Under the pieces are notes generated by a model that made no database searches, was not told where the DNA came from, and worked only from the letters and a program-made list of their open reading frames with translations. The position numbers and the translations under genes were made by a program. Positions 45,655 through 57,400 of a stretch of DNA of 64,000 bases are shown here, piece by piece. The stretch lies in contig CP126206.1 of the NCBI GenBank assembly GCA_030272155.1, forward strand, positions 496,001 to 560,000, in the 5' to 3' direction. Source of the stretch: Tetradesmus obliquus. Its lineage: Eukaryota > Chlorophyta > Chlorophyceae > Sphaeropleales > Scenedesmaceae. Position 1 is the stretch's first letter; the number at the start of each line of letters is the position of its first letter.

Positions 45655-48492
45655 ATGGTCACCACACGTAGCATGGGGCTGCATGGCCGACAGTATTTGC
45701 AATCATTGGCAAGTAAACCCACAGCAAATGTGTTTTATCCGGGATATGTCAGGACACTGCGCCTCAGCACCAGCAGCAGCAGCAGAACACGAAGCAGCAG
45801 TCCAGAGCAGCAGCAAAGCACTGATGCTCCTGGGGGCGTGGCGCTCAACGAAGACATGCTAGCGCAGCTGAGAGCAGCGCAGGAAGAGGCTGCACGCCTC
45901 AAGAAGGAGCTTGCTCAGCTGCAGCAAAAGGCAAGTGCCAAGGGCAGGACTAATGACCACAGCATACCATGGTGTGACATGCACCTTCGCGAGTGCTGAA
46001 CAGCGCACACCCATTACACGTAATTAATGTTGTTGTTCTCTCAACAGACCAATAATTGCACAGGCTGAATGTATGTGGTTGGTGAGCAGGCTTCTAAATC
46101 ACTAGCAAAGCAGGATGTGCGTGGCAGACGTTGGTGCTATAGCAAGCACGCTGCTGCTGGTGCAGCTGCTGCCTCCATGAGAGCCTTCAGTTGCTGCCTT
46201 CATTGCCAATCTTCTGCCTTTGCCTCTGCTTTTGTGACTGCAGGGCAGCAGCGACGTGGTAGACTCCAAGCCGCAGCGCATTGACAGCACAGACAACAGG
46301 GAGCTGCCCTGGGGTGCGTGTTGCTTGCGCAGCCAACATCAGTAGCCGCAGCAATCGTCCTGCGCCGCCATCTTTAAGCTGTGCTACTCGCTGTCATGCT
46401 CCCTGCCAGAGAGCAGCACGCATGGAAGGCACTGGCCATGTGACCTCAATCAGCAGTTGTTCGTGCATGCGGCCGCAGCTGAACACGTGTGCATGGCCAC
46501 CACACAGAGCACGCTGCTGCTGGGCCTTACACACTGCACCATACTACAAAGTGTGCTCAGCTTACGCTCCCTGTGTTCTGGCTTTTGGCTGTTTGTGTGT
46601 GCAGCGCCGGGCAAGCGCACCGCCTGGCTGAGCGAGGCTGACGTGGACTTCTTCACAGGTGGGCTGGCAGCAGAAGGAAGCAGCGGCAGCAGGGCTGGCA
46701 GCAGCAAAGCTGGCAGCAGCAACCCGGCAGAGCTGCTGCAGCAACGGACTGGGTGCTGTTTCATGTAGGTCATGCGCACATAGGCGGCTTCACAGCTAGC
46801 ACATAGGCGGCTTCACAGCTAGCTCTTTTTGAACACAACATGAAGCACCTTGCGGCGGCGTGCGCCGCCGCTGGCTGATCTGCGCACATGCAAGGCTGCC
46901 CTGTGTCACCACAACGGTCTGTGCTGGTGTTGATTGTGTTGTTTGCAGGCGGCGGTGCCACCGAGGCTGCTGACGCAGCTGGCCCCAGCCCTGAGGCGCA
47001 GGCGGCCGTCAGCAAGCGGCTGCTGCTGGGCGGCGCTGCCACGCTGGCCCTGGCTGCATTCGCCATGGTGCCCACCAGCGCGCTGCGGCTCAAGCCTCAG
47101 AAGCCGCTCTACTTCTACCTGGTGCAACTGCTCAGCGCGCAGGTGAGCCTTAGCTGTGCTGTTGTTGACAGTGAGATGGCAATTTGCATGCAAGCGTTCA
47201 TCATTGCGTTGTGTTCCGGATGGCTGCAAGCGTGTGCAGCTGCAAGGCACCGCAGGTTGCTGGTCTTTATTTGAGCCACTGTAGTTTTACGTGGTGCAGC
47301 TGCTCAGCGCGCAGGTGGGTGGCCGAGTAAGCGCATGAGCTGAGCAGTCGGGTTGCAGCTGCCCTGTTAGTATGTGGTGGGCTGCTCAGCGCGCAGGTGT
47401 GCTGCTGCAAGGTCATGCTACACCTCGCGGCTGCAGAACAAGCACCGCAGTAGTCGTGGCCTGCTGTGCTGTCTGCCTTTTCAACTCCTACTGCTGCTGC
47501 TGCTGCTGCCCTCTTTGCTGTGCTGCTGCAGGCGCAGCTGCTGCAGTGCGGCTCGCTGATTGAGGACGCGCAGTGGGACAGCCTGCGGCTCATCCTGCCA
47601 CGCATCCGCGGCAGCCCAACCAACGCAGGTGCGTGATGCAGCTGTTGCTACAGGCTGAGACTCTCAGCCAGTCTGGTGTCATCTGCATGCCTGCGCACCT
47701 GCACGCAGTACCATGAACTTGCATCATGCAATCCGCTTGCGCCAGTGTCCTGCCATGTGGTGTTGCCTGACATACCTGCTGCATCCCTGGTGCCTGCCCT
47801 GCCCTGTGTTACCTGCCTGCCCTGCCTGCCCACCCCTGCCCAACCTGCTCCGGCGATGTGTGTGCTGTGCATGCTGCTGCCTGCAAAGGTCGTGCTGGTT
47901 GGCGTGGTGGCGTTGCCTGGCTGCCTGCAACTTTCTCACACCACGCGTGCTGCCCTGCCCGGCCCTGCCCCTGCCTCACATGTTGACGTGTTGCTGCTCC
48001 TGCAGAGGCCGCGCTGTTTGATGTCATAGCGCTGCTGGATGCGCCCACTGCCGCCAAGGCTGAGCCGCTGGCTGCTGAGTTTCTGGAGTACCTGGACGCC
48101 ATGGACTACAACAAGTACTTCGACGCCATGCCCACGCGCACGGTGAGCGCATTATTGTAGCCGTTATCATGATCAAACCCGTCAGAGGTGGCTGCATGTG
48201 GGGAGGACTCAGAGGCCCTGACCAAGCGCATGTACACTCGGCTGCAAGAAATGCTATGATGCCATGCATACGCACTGCAAGAGACATGTGCGTTCACATC
48301 TCTTGCTACATGTGTTACTGTGCTGCGCTGTGCATGCAGATATCTGGCGCGCAAAACGCCGAGTTTGTCAAGTTCAGCGGTGCAGCGCTCAAGGCGGCGC
48401 AGGGCAGGCTGGCGGCGTTCCTGTCGCTGGTGCCTCCAGAGGCCTTGCAAGCAGCGCGGCAGCAGGTGGACGCGCAGGAGGTGGCAGAGTAG
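45655..48492 (+). CDS. Probable plastid-targeted one-TM protein, conserved helical C-terminal domain, 7 exons
   Basis: Exons 45655-45930, 46244-46313, 46605-46658, 46949-47142, 47532-47628, 48006-48142 and 48340-48492 join to 326 residues. The N-terminus is Ser/Thr/Arg-rich without acids (transit-peptide-like), followed by a coiled coil (EEAARLKKELAQLQQ). A hydrophobic segment (about 155-178, LLLGGAATLALAAFAMVP) follows, then a helical region with KPLYFYLVQLL, LRLILPRIRGSP, EYLDAMDYNKYFDA and FVKFSGAALKAAQ. That order resembles PsbQ-like or other thylakoid lumen helical proteins of plants, but I cannot name it. Intron 1 uses a GC donor (AAG|GCAAGT), the only choice that keeps frame. Intron 4 holds two decayed copies of the exon 4 end. 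Confidence 0.75.
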
Positions 48493-49377
48493 AGCAGACG
48501 CTACTGCTAGCGAGCGATACGGTAGGCTGCTTGAAAGATATCAATGGGGATCATATCAAGGGGCAATATGAGTGCAGGTGGCAGCGGAACTAGTGGTGCT
48601 ATCCAGGGCCTGTTGCGGTCGATGCCTCTGGATGTGCAATCAGCATGTAGTGTGAGTTAGGACGGATCTATATGTGTGTTGTGTGGTAGCTGGCTGTCGC
48701 ACTCCAGTATGAGCGACTGGTGTATGACAGCCTGAAGGACACGTGTCAGCGCGCTTCTGTCATTGCTTGTCATTGCTTGTCATGGTCTGGCAGCGCCTGC
48801 ACCTTGTTGCGCAGTGTTATGTCCTGGCGCAGATGCCTGCTGGGGCTTCTGCAAGCCTTGGAGGCCTGCATAAGGTGGCCGCACATAAGCCTGGTGTAGA
48901 GCACTGCCATGTGTGTCGCATTTACACACAGAATTGCCGCAGGACCTATGCATGCACTGATTTTGTGACAGAGACAGCACACACATTGCATGATTTTGTA
49001 ATGCAGGGATGTCAGGAGGTCACCTCCAGCAGTGCTGGTTTTGAGGTGTATCATGTGGCTCGTTCAAGCGCACACTTCACTGCAACCGCTGCAATGATAT
49101 TTAGGATGTTTGTAAGTCTGTGACCACGAATGGGGTGTTTGCAGCTGTCGCTGACGCGTCCGGCTGCACGTCAACTCCAAACCTGTCACATGACAAGTCA
49201 AATGTCAGTTACTGCTGTAGCTCAACACATACATATGCGCCAGCCTTTGTAAACGGCTGAGCAATTGAAAACTATGTGAGGCGTGATCAATGTTTCATAC
49301 GCACCGCGCGATCCAGTCCTTGTTGTTTCCTGGCACTTCTCTAGCCGGCAAGGCAGGTGCAGCGCAGTGGCCACACG
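48493..49377. other. Spacer between plastid-type gene and La gene
   Basis: 885 bases without a recognised gene. A TGTAA at about 48997 may end the upstream transcript. The remainder should include the La promoter. Confidence 0.45.
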
Positions 49378-52300
49378 ATGGTGGAGCTAGACGAAACCAC
49401 AAAGGCCAAAGTACTGAAACAGGTGTGGCGCGCTGCTCTGCGTAGCCCCGTTGAGTGTACAGCTGCAGCCGGAGTCCAAGCAGCAGTGTGTGCACTCGCA
49501 CAGCAAGTGTGCCGGTGGCTGCCGGTCCATCAGGTCTCGCAGCTGCTGGCTACACGTTTGACAATTGTATATTTGTATCACTTTGGGCGCAGATTGAGTT
49601 CTACTTCAGCGACAGCAACCTGCCCAAGGACAAGTTCCTGAGGCAGCAGGTGGAGGCCCACCCAGAAGGATGTGAGTGCCACAGCTGTGCATAGCACATG
49701 CTCATGTCTGACGAGGCAGAACCTGGATCCAGCTGGAGTTCTCCAGGACGAGCCGGTCTGTGCTGCTTGGCATGCCTGCATTGATTCTGGTGCCACTTGC
49801 GATCTAAGCTGTTGCTTCTGCTGCTTCCTGCAGATGTGGATCTGTCGCTGATCATCTCCTTTCAGCGCATGCGTGATGTGCTCAAGGTGAGGTGGGGCCA
49901 GCAGCAGACACGCGCTGCTGCTGCAAAGGTTCCGGCGATGGTCTTCAGCGCGAACAGGCAGCCGTCAGCAGGCAGCATTCCTGTCTGCCAGTGGCAGAGC
50001 AGCATGCCCTGCCAGCATGTAAGGGCCCCTAAGGACTGCAGTACAGCAGCTGAAATTGCTGACCAGGTCAATGGTTACCTAGTAGTGGGAACTCAGCTGC
50101 TCTGCTTGCAATGCGAAGATAATTACCTGGCTGCGCCACGCCGGCCATGCGTCTGCATGGCCAGTGTGCTACTCCGTGCGCAGCTAGGCAGTCTCTTTGC
50201 CACATCACTCTCAGGGCTAGTCAGGTGGCCTGTGGCCCTGCTGGAGGCCTGGACACTGTTACTGCCCTGGCACATGACACACACTGTCACATAACATACA
50301 ACATTCTGGCGCGGGTTAACACGCTGAACATCTGCAGGTGCTTGCTTCACCCTCGCACTCAACCACTGTCATCTTAGACCTGATTTCAAGTATGCCGTGC
50401 CATGCCCTGCTGTCACTGCCACCTCGTGTACATGTGCTTACAACAGCTGGGCACTGTGCGGCCTGAGGACGTGCCTGATGAGCTGGTCACGGCAGTGGCG
50501 GGCGCACTGGCGGGCTCCCAGCTGATGGAGGTGCACAGTACAGGCTTCCAGGTGCGCCAGGGCGGTCAGCCAGTCGTCTTCTTGCTGCACGTCGCAAGCG
50601 CTGCTATGAGACTCATGCAGCGTGGCTTGTGCACCATCCGTGCTGCTCCCCTGCCTGCGGTCCGCAGCTGCACCGGAGACTGCGCTGCCGTCCGCCAAGG
50701 AGGCCGTTCGCACTGTTCGCATTGAAACGTCTGGCTTGCAGTAGTATCAATCACTTCTTCTGCTGCTGCTGCTTTTGCTGCTTCCCCTGGCTGCTGTCCG
50801 CAGGTGCGCCGCAAGACCGCGCTGCCGTCCGCAAAGCAGGCTGCGCGCGCAGTCGACTCTCGCTCGCTGTACGTGCGGCCCTTCCCCATGGACGCCTCGC
50901 TGGACCAGGTGGTGGCCTGCTTCCAGAAGGCTGGCGTGGCGCTCAACGCGGTGCGGCTGCGGCGCCACGCGCGCAGCAAGGGCTTCAAGGGCAGCGTGTT
51001 CGTGGAGGCGGCCAGCGCAGAGGAGGCGCAGCGGGTGAGTGAGGCGTTTTCAGGGTCGTTTGTTGTTGGATCGCATGGTTGGGGGTGAGGCAAACTGGCA
51101 TTGAGGTCTGAATGACGTGGTGATCGAGATCATCAATGCTTGATGTGTTGGTGCGCGGCACGAGAGAAACCGCCTGCTGCAGGTGTTACAGCCAGCTAGG
51201 TGCTAGTTTACAGGTGTTGGACGCGGCGCTGCAGCTTCAGGGCGCGCCAAGCTGCTGTGTCTGCAGCGCAAGCAGGCACTGTGTCTCACGCCATGCCCTG
51301 TGCTTCTGCGCTGCCACGCAGGTGCTGGGCCTGGAGCTGCAGTTTGAGGGTGCGCCGCTGCGCCTGGAGCGCAAGCAGGCCTACCTGGCGCGCAAGATTG
51401 CGGAGCGCAAGGCCAAGAAGCTGGGCACCAGCGCTGAGGTGGGCGGGGCAGCACAGGAGCACAGCCTTCAAAGCAGAGCAGCAGCGCAGCAGCAAAGCAG
51501 CGCAGCAGCAAAGCAGCAAAGCAGCGCAGCAGCAAAGCAACATCGGACACGCATATACACCAGCTGCTGGACTGTCAGCTGCTGTGGGCATGCAGATGTT
51601 GAGGGCTTGCACCGATGCTGCTAGGCGAAGCCTGCCGTGCTCGCCCAGCAGCAACTTGCCGCGGCTGCTTACACAGAACATTCTGACGCATGCATCATGC
51701 CTGCATTGTGTCTGCTCCTTGTGCTGCTGCAGGAGCTGACGCTGGCCATGCTTGAGGAGATGGACAGTGACGTGGAGATCCCCGCCCTGACAGAGATCAA
51801 CAAGGACGTGCAGCTGCCGGCTGCAGGCACAGCAGCAGCAGCAGCAGCTCCAGGCGATGAGCAGCCGCCGGCAAAGAAGCGGAAGCAGTCTGAGGGAGCG
51901 GCTGCTGCTGATGGTGCTGATGCAGACATGGCAGATGCAGCAGAGGGCCAGGCGGCTGCAGCAGACGCAGAGCCAGAGGTAGAGCAGTACGAGACAGGTG
52001 AGGGGAATGAGGCAGCGTCAGGGCTTATTAGGTTTACCACTCCGCATTGTCACTTCAGCAGTCGTGCAGTGCATTTCCCGCCTGCCTGCCTGCCTGCCTG
52101 CCTGCGGATGGTGCTTGTTGATGCCAGCTTGCGTCAAGCAGCAAGCTGAGGTATGCCCCATGGCTGTTGCACGCGTGTCTCGTTGTCTCAAGTTGGCGGT
52201 GCACCTCATGGCTGACCCCGTCTGCTGCGTGCTGTGCCGTGTGTCTTCATCCCTGCAGGCTGCATCCTGATGCTGACGCTGACCGGGCAGCCTGCAGAGT

Positions 52301-53385
52301 CGGACCCCTACAGGCTGACCAAGATGATCAAGGAGGCGCTGGGGCCTGACAAGATTCGATTCGTGGAGCAGCAGCGGCAGCAGCAGCAGCAGGCAGCACA
52401 GGACGACGCGACGGGCGCTGACGCAGCAGCACCAGCTGCTGAGCAAGATGCAGAAGGCGAGCAAGCACAACAAGCGGATGCACAGCAGGAAGGAGGGGAG
52501 CAGCAGCAGGAAGGAGAGCAGCAGCAGGAGCAGCAGCCAGCTGCTGGTAGCAGACATGTGCGTGGGGAGGGCTGCCAGGGCTTGTATTCCGCCAGATGTT
52601 GAGTGCACTTCGGTGTTGTCGGCAGGGCATGTGTGATGCAGCTCCAGTGCAGTTGGTGTGTACTTAGCACACACTGTGCTTGCAACTGCTACATCGTGTT
52701 GCTGGCGAGTCTGCTGGTGGTCACAACATTGCTGCCAGCTGTGACTGCTTTGCCTGTGCCGTCATGTTGCTGTTCTCTAATGTCCAGTGCTGCTGCTGCT
52801 GCCGCCGCAGTTCATGGTGCGGTTCCGCCAGCCCGACCAGGCTCAGGAGCTGCTGCAGGCCTTTGCTGCCTCTGCGGAGGCGGGGGAGCCCAAGCAGGTG
52901 GCTGGCTGCGCTGCTGTGCTGCGGCTGGTGGAGGGCAAGGAGGAGGCGCAGTACTACAAGCGGGTGAGCGGCTGCGGCAGCTAGGCAGCTGGTGCGGAGG
53001 TTTGCTTGTGAGGCATGCAATGCATGGTTATTGTGGAGTGGTCAGTGTTTGCTTGGAAGGGATGCAATGACAGGCTGAGAGTGCTAACTGATGAAAAAAG
53101 AGAGTGCTAGATGATGATGCCACCATGTAGCAATAGCAGCATTGCCTTGCATGCATCTTCTTGTGCTCAACATCAAACCACTAACTGTCTGTGTTGCTGC
53201 TGCTGTTGCTGCAGGCTGCTGTGCAGCGCGCTGCTGCAGCCAAGCGTGGCGAGTCTGGCGGGGGCAGGGGCGGCAGGGGAGGCGGCCGCGGCGGCTTCCG
53301 TGGTGGAGGCAGGGGCGGCGGCAGGGGCAGGGGAGGGTTCAGGGGCGGCAGAGGCGGCAGGGGCCGCGGCCGCGGCAGGCACTGA
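49378..53385 (+). CDS. LA: La RNA-binding protein (La motif, RRMs, RGG tail), 10 exons
   Basis: Binds 3' oligo-U of new RNA polymerase III transcripts and aids tRNA maturation in the nucleus. Exons 49378-49422, 49593-49671, 49834-49886, 50447-50551, 50804-51034, 51322-51438, 51733-51997, 52259-52557, 52811-52963 and 53215-53385 join to about 505 residues. The La motif (about 5-94) has IEFYFSDSNLPKDKF and LIISFQRM. RRM1 (about 112-185) has SLYVRPFP and GFKGSVFVE. An acidic and Ala-rich linker contains a KKRK nuclear-signal-like patch (about 254). A second RRM-like part spans CILMLTLTG to FMVRFRQP, interrupted by a long Gln/Ala/Glu insert (about 335-398) before the exon 8 end. The C-terminus is an RGG/Gly-Arg tail. 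It is longer than human La (408) because of the insert and tail. Confidence 0.92.
51469..51542 (+). repeat. AGCAGCGCAGCAGCAAAGC minisatellite in La intron 6
   Basis: Three to four imperfect copies of a unit of about 19-27 bases in the intron after exon 6. Confidence 0.7.
52080..52105 (+). repeat. CCTG tetranucleotide repeat in La intron 7
   Basis: About six consecutive CCTG units. Confidence 0.85.
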
Positions 53386-54402
53386 TCGTGTGGTCTGGTT
53401 TGAGACACTGGCAGTGCGTGTGGTGTCGACATGGCGCCAGCAGTGCTGGCAGCCCTCATGGCAGTACTGCTGCGTGTTGCGTAGTACTAGTAGTGCTGTC
53501 AACAGCCTGATGATGTGCCCTGTGTGGCCGAGCATGGCTATGTCCTGTAGGAGCCCAAGCGCTGCTTGCCGCAGGGATCACCAGCTGAGATGCTCAGCAG
53601 GCATTCTCATGGAATGCTCTGAACTGCAGATGTTTGCCGAGCATTAGCACAAGCGCTTGCAATTGCTGCTGCTGTTGCCTTGGCCAATTTGTGTGTGCCA
53701 ACATTTGGACTACAGCATCCAGTGTACAGAGTTGCAGCATCCATGCAGGGTTGTGCAACGCATGGCTTGCGGGGCTTGGTCTGCCTGGCGCACCTGCAGC
53801 TGTGAGTGTCTGCCATAGGTGGTTGCGCCAAGCTGGCGGCTTCCGTACATTACGTTGCGCCTGATGTGAGGTCTTGCTACTTCGTGCTTGAGACCAGGAT
53901 GTCAGCTGCAAGAGAAGAGTTGCAGGTAATATACCTTCCATCTTCAAGACAAGTTGTTGCTTGGTGATTACCGTAATCGCGGGCAGACGGGTAGTACCCG
54001 TGAGATGTTGATCATTATGCTTTGTTGCTGTTCATAGCGCAGCCAGCCAACAGATCATCATACACACCGTTACATAATAAACTAGCTGAAGCAGCCACCT
54101 CGCTTAAGCTGCTTAACCCCATCTGCCCACAAGATCCCGACGCAAAGACATCTACACAACCCAAATGTTGAGCCTTGCACTGTGGTACCTGCACGCGGAA
54201 CAAAAGCGTGCATCGCCAGCACAAACCAACAACCAGCTACCGTAGCAGTGACCGCGCCACCTGCATTCGGCGTAACGCTGGGCGCTGCGATGTAACCGCA
54301 CACCACCATCCTTATGATGCGATCCCAACAAGCCACTCCAGCGCTCCTACTGCAGCACCTGCATTCAAGCAACGTGAGCGTATACTATCGCAGTGCTGGC
54401 TC
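53386..54402. other. Convergent spacer between La and NDUFA9-like genes
   Basis: 1.0 kb between two stop codons facing each other. On the minus strand a TGTAA (complement at about 54068-54073, GTTACA) may end the NDUFA9 transcript. No gene is seen. Confidence 0.5.
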
Positions 54403-57400
54403 CTACTGCGGCACCTGCATGCCGAAGTAGCGCTTCACGCTGGCAGGCAGGCTCTTGGCCAGCGCCTTGGAGTCGCCGAAGCTGTAGCCGCCGGTGCGCT
54501 GGTAGCGGATGGCCTCGATGGGGAAGCCCTCCGTGACCTTCATGGGCAGGATGCCCAGGTCGCCGTAGCCCAGCGAGCCTGGCGGTGAGGAGATACAGCA
54601 GCAGATGGCAGCGCGCAAGGATAGCGCAACAGGGTGGATTAAGACAGCAGGCATTGCACATGGGCATGATGTTGTTGGCGTAGCCCAGCGAGCCTGGTGA
54701 CAACAGATGAAGATGCAACAGATGGCAGTGCAGTCGGACAGCATGCAACAGGGCAGGGTGAAGACAGCGTGCATTGCACAAATTGACATGCAAGGAGCTG
54801 ACGAGCACGTCACGGGCACGCACAGCAGCTTGTGCACAAGTAGACCAAGAAACACTGGCAAAGAGATATAACAATGAATAAACTTGCACACCTAGCACAT
54901 TTCCATAATGGGCCACGAGGCGGGCCGGAGTGAAAATTCAACCGGCGCGGCGCATCGAAGGCCGCTGCGCTTATTTTCGTATGTCAGTCCTAGGCATGTG
55001 AGGGCCGAACATGCTTGGTCATGGAAACGTTTGGGATAAAATCGTCCAGTAGGAATTTTAGCCGGCCAGTGAGTTTCCAGTGGCGGTTCACAGACAACCT
55101 TGCCAACCCGCATCCTGCCCCCAGGACATTCGTACGGCGTCAAATTTGATAAACCAAAATTTTTAAAAGTGATATAACAATGAATAAAATTTCACGAAGC
55201 ACACCTAGCACATTTCCATAATGGGCCACGAGGCCGGCCGGAGTGAAAATTCAACCGGCGCGGCGCATCAAAGGCAGCTGCGCTTGTTTTCGTATGTCAG
55301 TCCTAGGCATGTGAGGGCCTAGCATGCTTGGTCATGGAACGTCCGGGATAATATCGTCCAGTAGGAATTTTAGCCGGCCAGTGTACAAGAGACCTGTGGG
55401 GTGAGTGCGGAACAGGTTGCCTCACTCTCTCAATGGATCTTTTTGTGGAGCAAGTGCACAGTTATGTAGGTCAGCCCTTGTAACTTTCTTGCTTCAAAAA
55501 AAAAAAAACAGAACACGTTCACAGCCTGCACCTCACCCTCTGGCACCACCTTGTCCCAGCTGATCCCTGCCTTTGCTCATCCCTGCCTTTGCTCATCCCT
55601 TCCCCCATCCCTGTCCCTGCTGTTCCATGGCCCCGTCCCTGCCCTTGCTGCACCTTGTCCCACCGCTGCCTTTCATTCCGTCCCAAGCGCCTGCCCCTGC
55701 CGCTCACCCTCAGGCACCACCTTGTCCCGGCTGATCTCGTCAATGTAGTCGCCGCTGTACATGTAGTTGCGCCCAGGCATGGGCGGCAGCTGCAGCAGCA
55801 GCAGCAGCACCGGCCAGACAGTGAGGCATGAGGCGACGTGCTTGTTGCTGCCCCTGATGTGCACAGCATGTGTCAGCTTCGCTGGCGCAGAGTTGATGGC
55901 GAAAGCAGACCAGCGAACACGGGGCAAACTTCACAGGTGGCAGCCATGCTGATGCCGGCACATGCCAGCCACACTGCTCCTACGACCGCCAGCACATATG
56001 CGCACCACCACAAGGAACCAAGTGCACTGTCGCTGCAGCGCATGACGCCAATGGTATGCACAGTGACTGGCTCCAGCTGGCGCTGCTCACCTTCCTGCGC
56101 AGCATGTCTCCTGGCGCGTAGGCAGCCTTGGCCAGCGCCGCGGGCATGTACATGGTGGTGTCCTCAAGGATGTGCAGGCACTCCTGGATCAGGCTCACGT
56201 AGTCGCGCATGCTGCGAGGCGCACGGACATAGTTCAGCACAGTCACGCGTCACTTGCTCATCCTGAAAGACCAAAGCACGTGTCATATGCACTGTCACAC
56301 ACTGTTGTGCAATGCTGCCAGGGGAAGCAGGCACTCTTGGATGAGGGCCCGCAGTTGCGCGTGACGCATTCAAGACAGCACCGTGTATCACCATGATGTG
56401 GCGCGCAGCCCTCAAGAACAGAGCCTACGAAGCCGCACAAGCTGCACGGGTCATGACACTACGCAGAGCAGCATGATGGCCATTCGCCAACAAACATATG
56501 AGCTGATTGAGCAGTCAACCTGAAGCATGCTCCACACGCACGCAACAGCTGCAGGCGCTCACACCATTGTCTCCAGTCCTCCAAAGCCCCAAACTCCGCT
56601 CCTCTACACCACAAACTGCTACATACTCACGTGATGGTCTCCGGCCCTCCCAGGCAGTAGTCCTTGCCCTTGGCCTCATGGCTCTCCAGGCTGGCGGCAG
56701 CGGCGCGCGCCACGTCCGTGACGTGGTGCGGCTGGAAGCGCTGCACGCCGTCGTCCACCATCCACACAGACGCGTTGAACTTGACCTGCCATCGAGGAAG
56801 AGCAGAAGCACAGCAGCACATGCAATCAGGGCATCAAACCAGCAGGCATGCAGCAGGCATACAGCAGGCGTGAGCATGATCATCTGACCACGCACCAGAC
56901 CTGGTCATGGCCAGGATGCATCAATATCACATGCTAGGCATTCAGCAGCATCTGCCACCATACGAGTCTGCCATGCTGTGCCTCGCACCTGGAAGAGCAG
57001 GTTGTTCAGCAGGTCATCCTCGTCTCCGATGATGGGTGCAGGCCTGTGCAGCAGCAGCAGCAGCAGCGCATGGTTGATGGCAAAAAGCAACACAAGGCCA
57101 ACTACAGTACACTGCCCGGCAGCACAGCCATCCACTACCAAACAGCAGCGATGCATTCACATCTCTTGTAATGGCTGCACTAGTGCTTGCATGCTGTGCT
57201 CAGTTGCAGCATACAAACAGAGTTCATCACGGCCCTGAGCCAGCTGATGAGATATGCTGTGCACGCTAACAGCGTGCAGCCGCTACAGTGCATTCAAGCT
57301 GCAGCAGCAGCAGCGCTCACTTGAAGATGGTGGCGTCCGGGAAGGTCTCGCGCACCGCTGCGTCCCCCGCAGCCTTGCTGCGCATGCGGGCGCTGGCGTG

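Noticed and set aside
54892..55143. 83-codon minus-strand frame in NDUFA9 intron 8 as a gene
   Set aside because: The second copy of the repeat does not keep the frame, and the sequence lies inside an intron.
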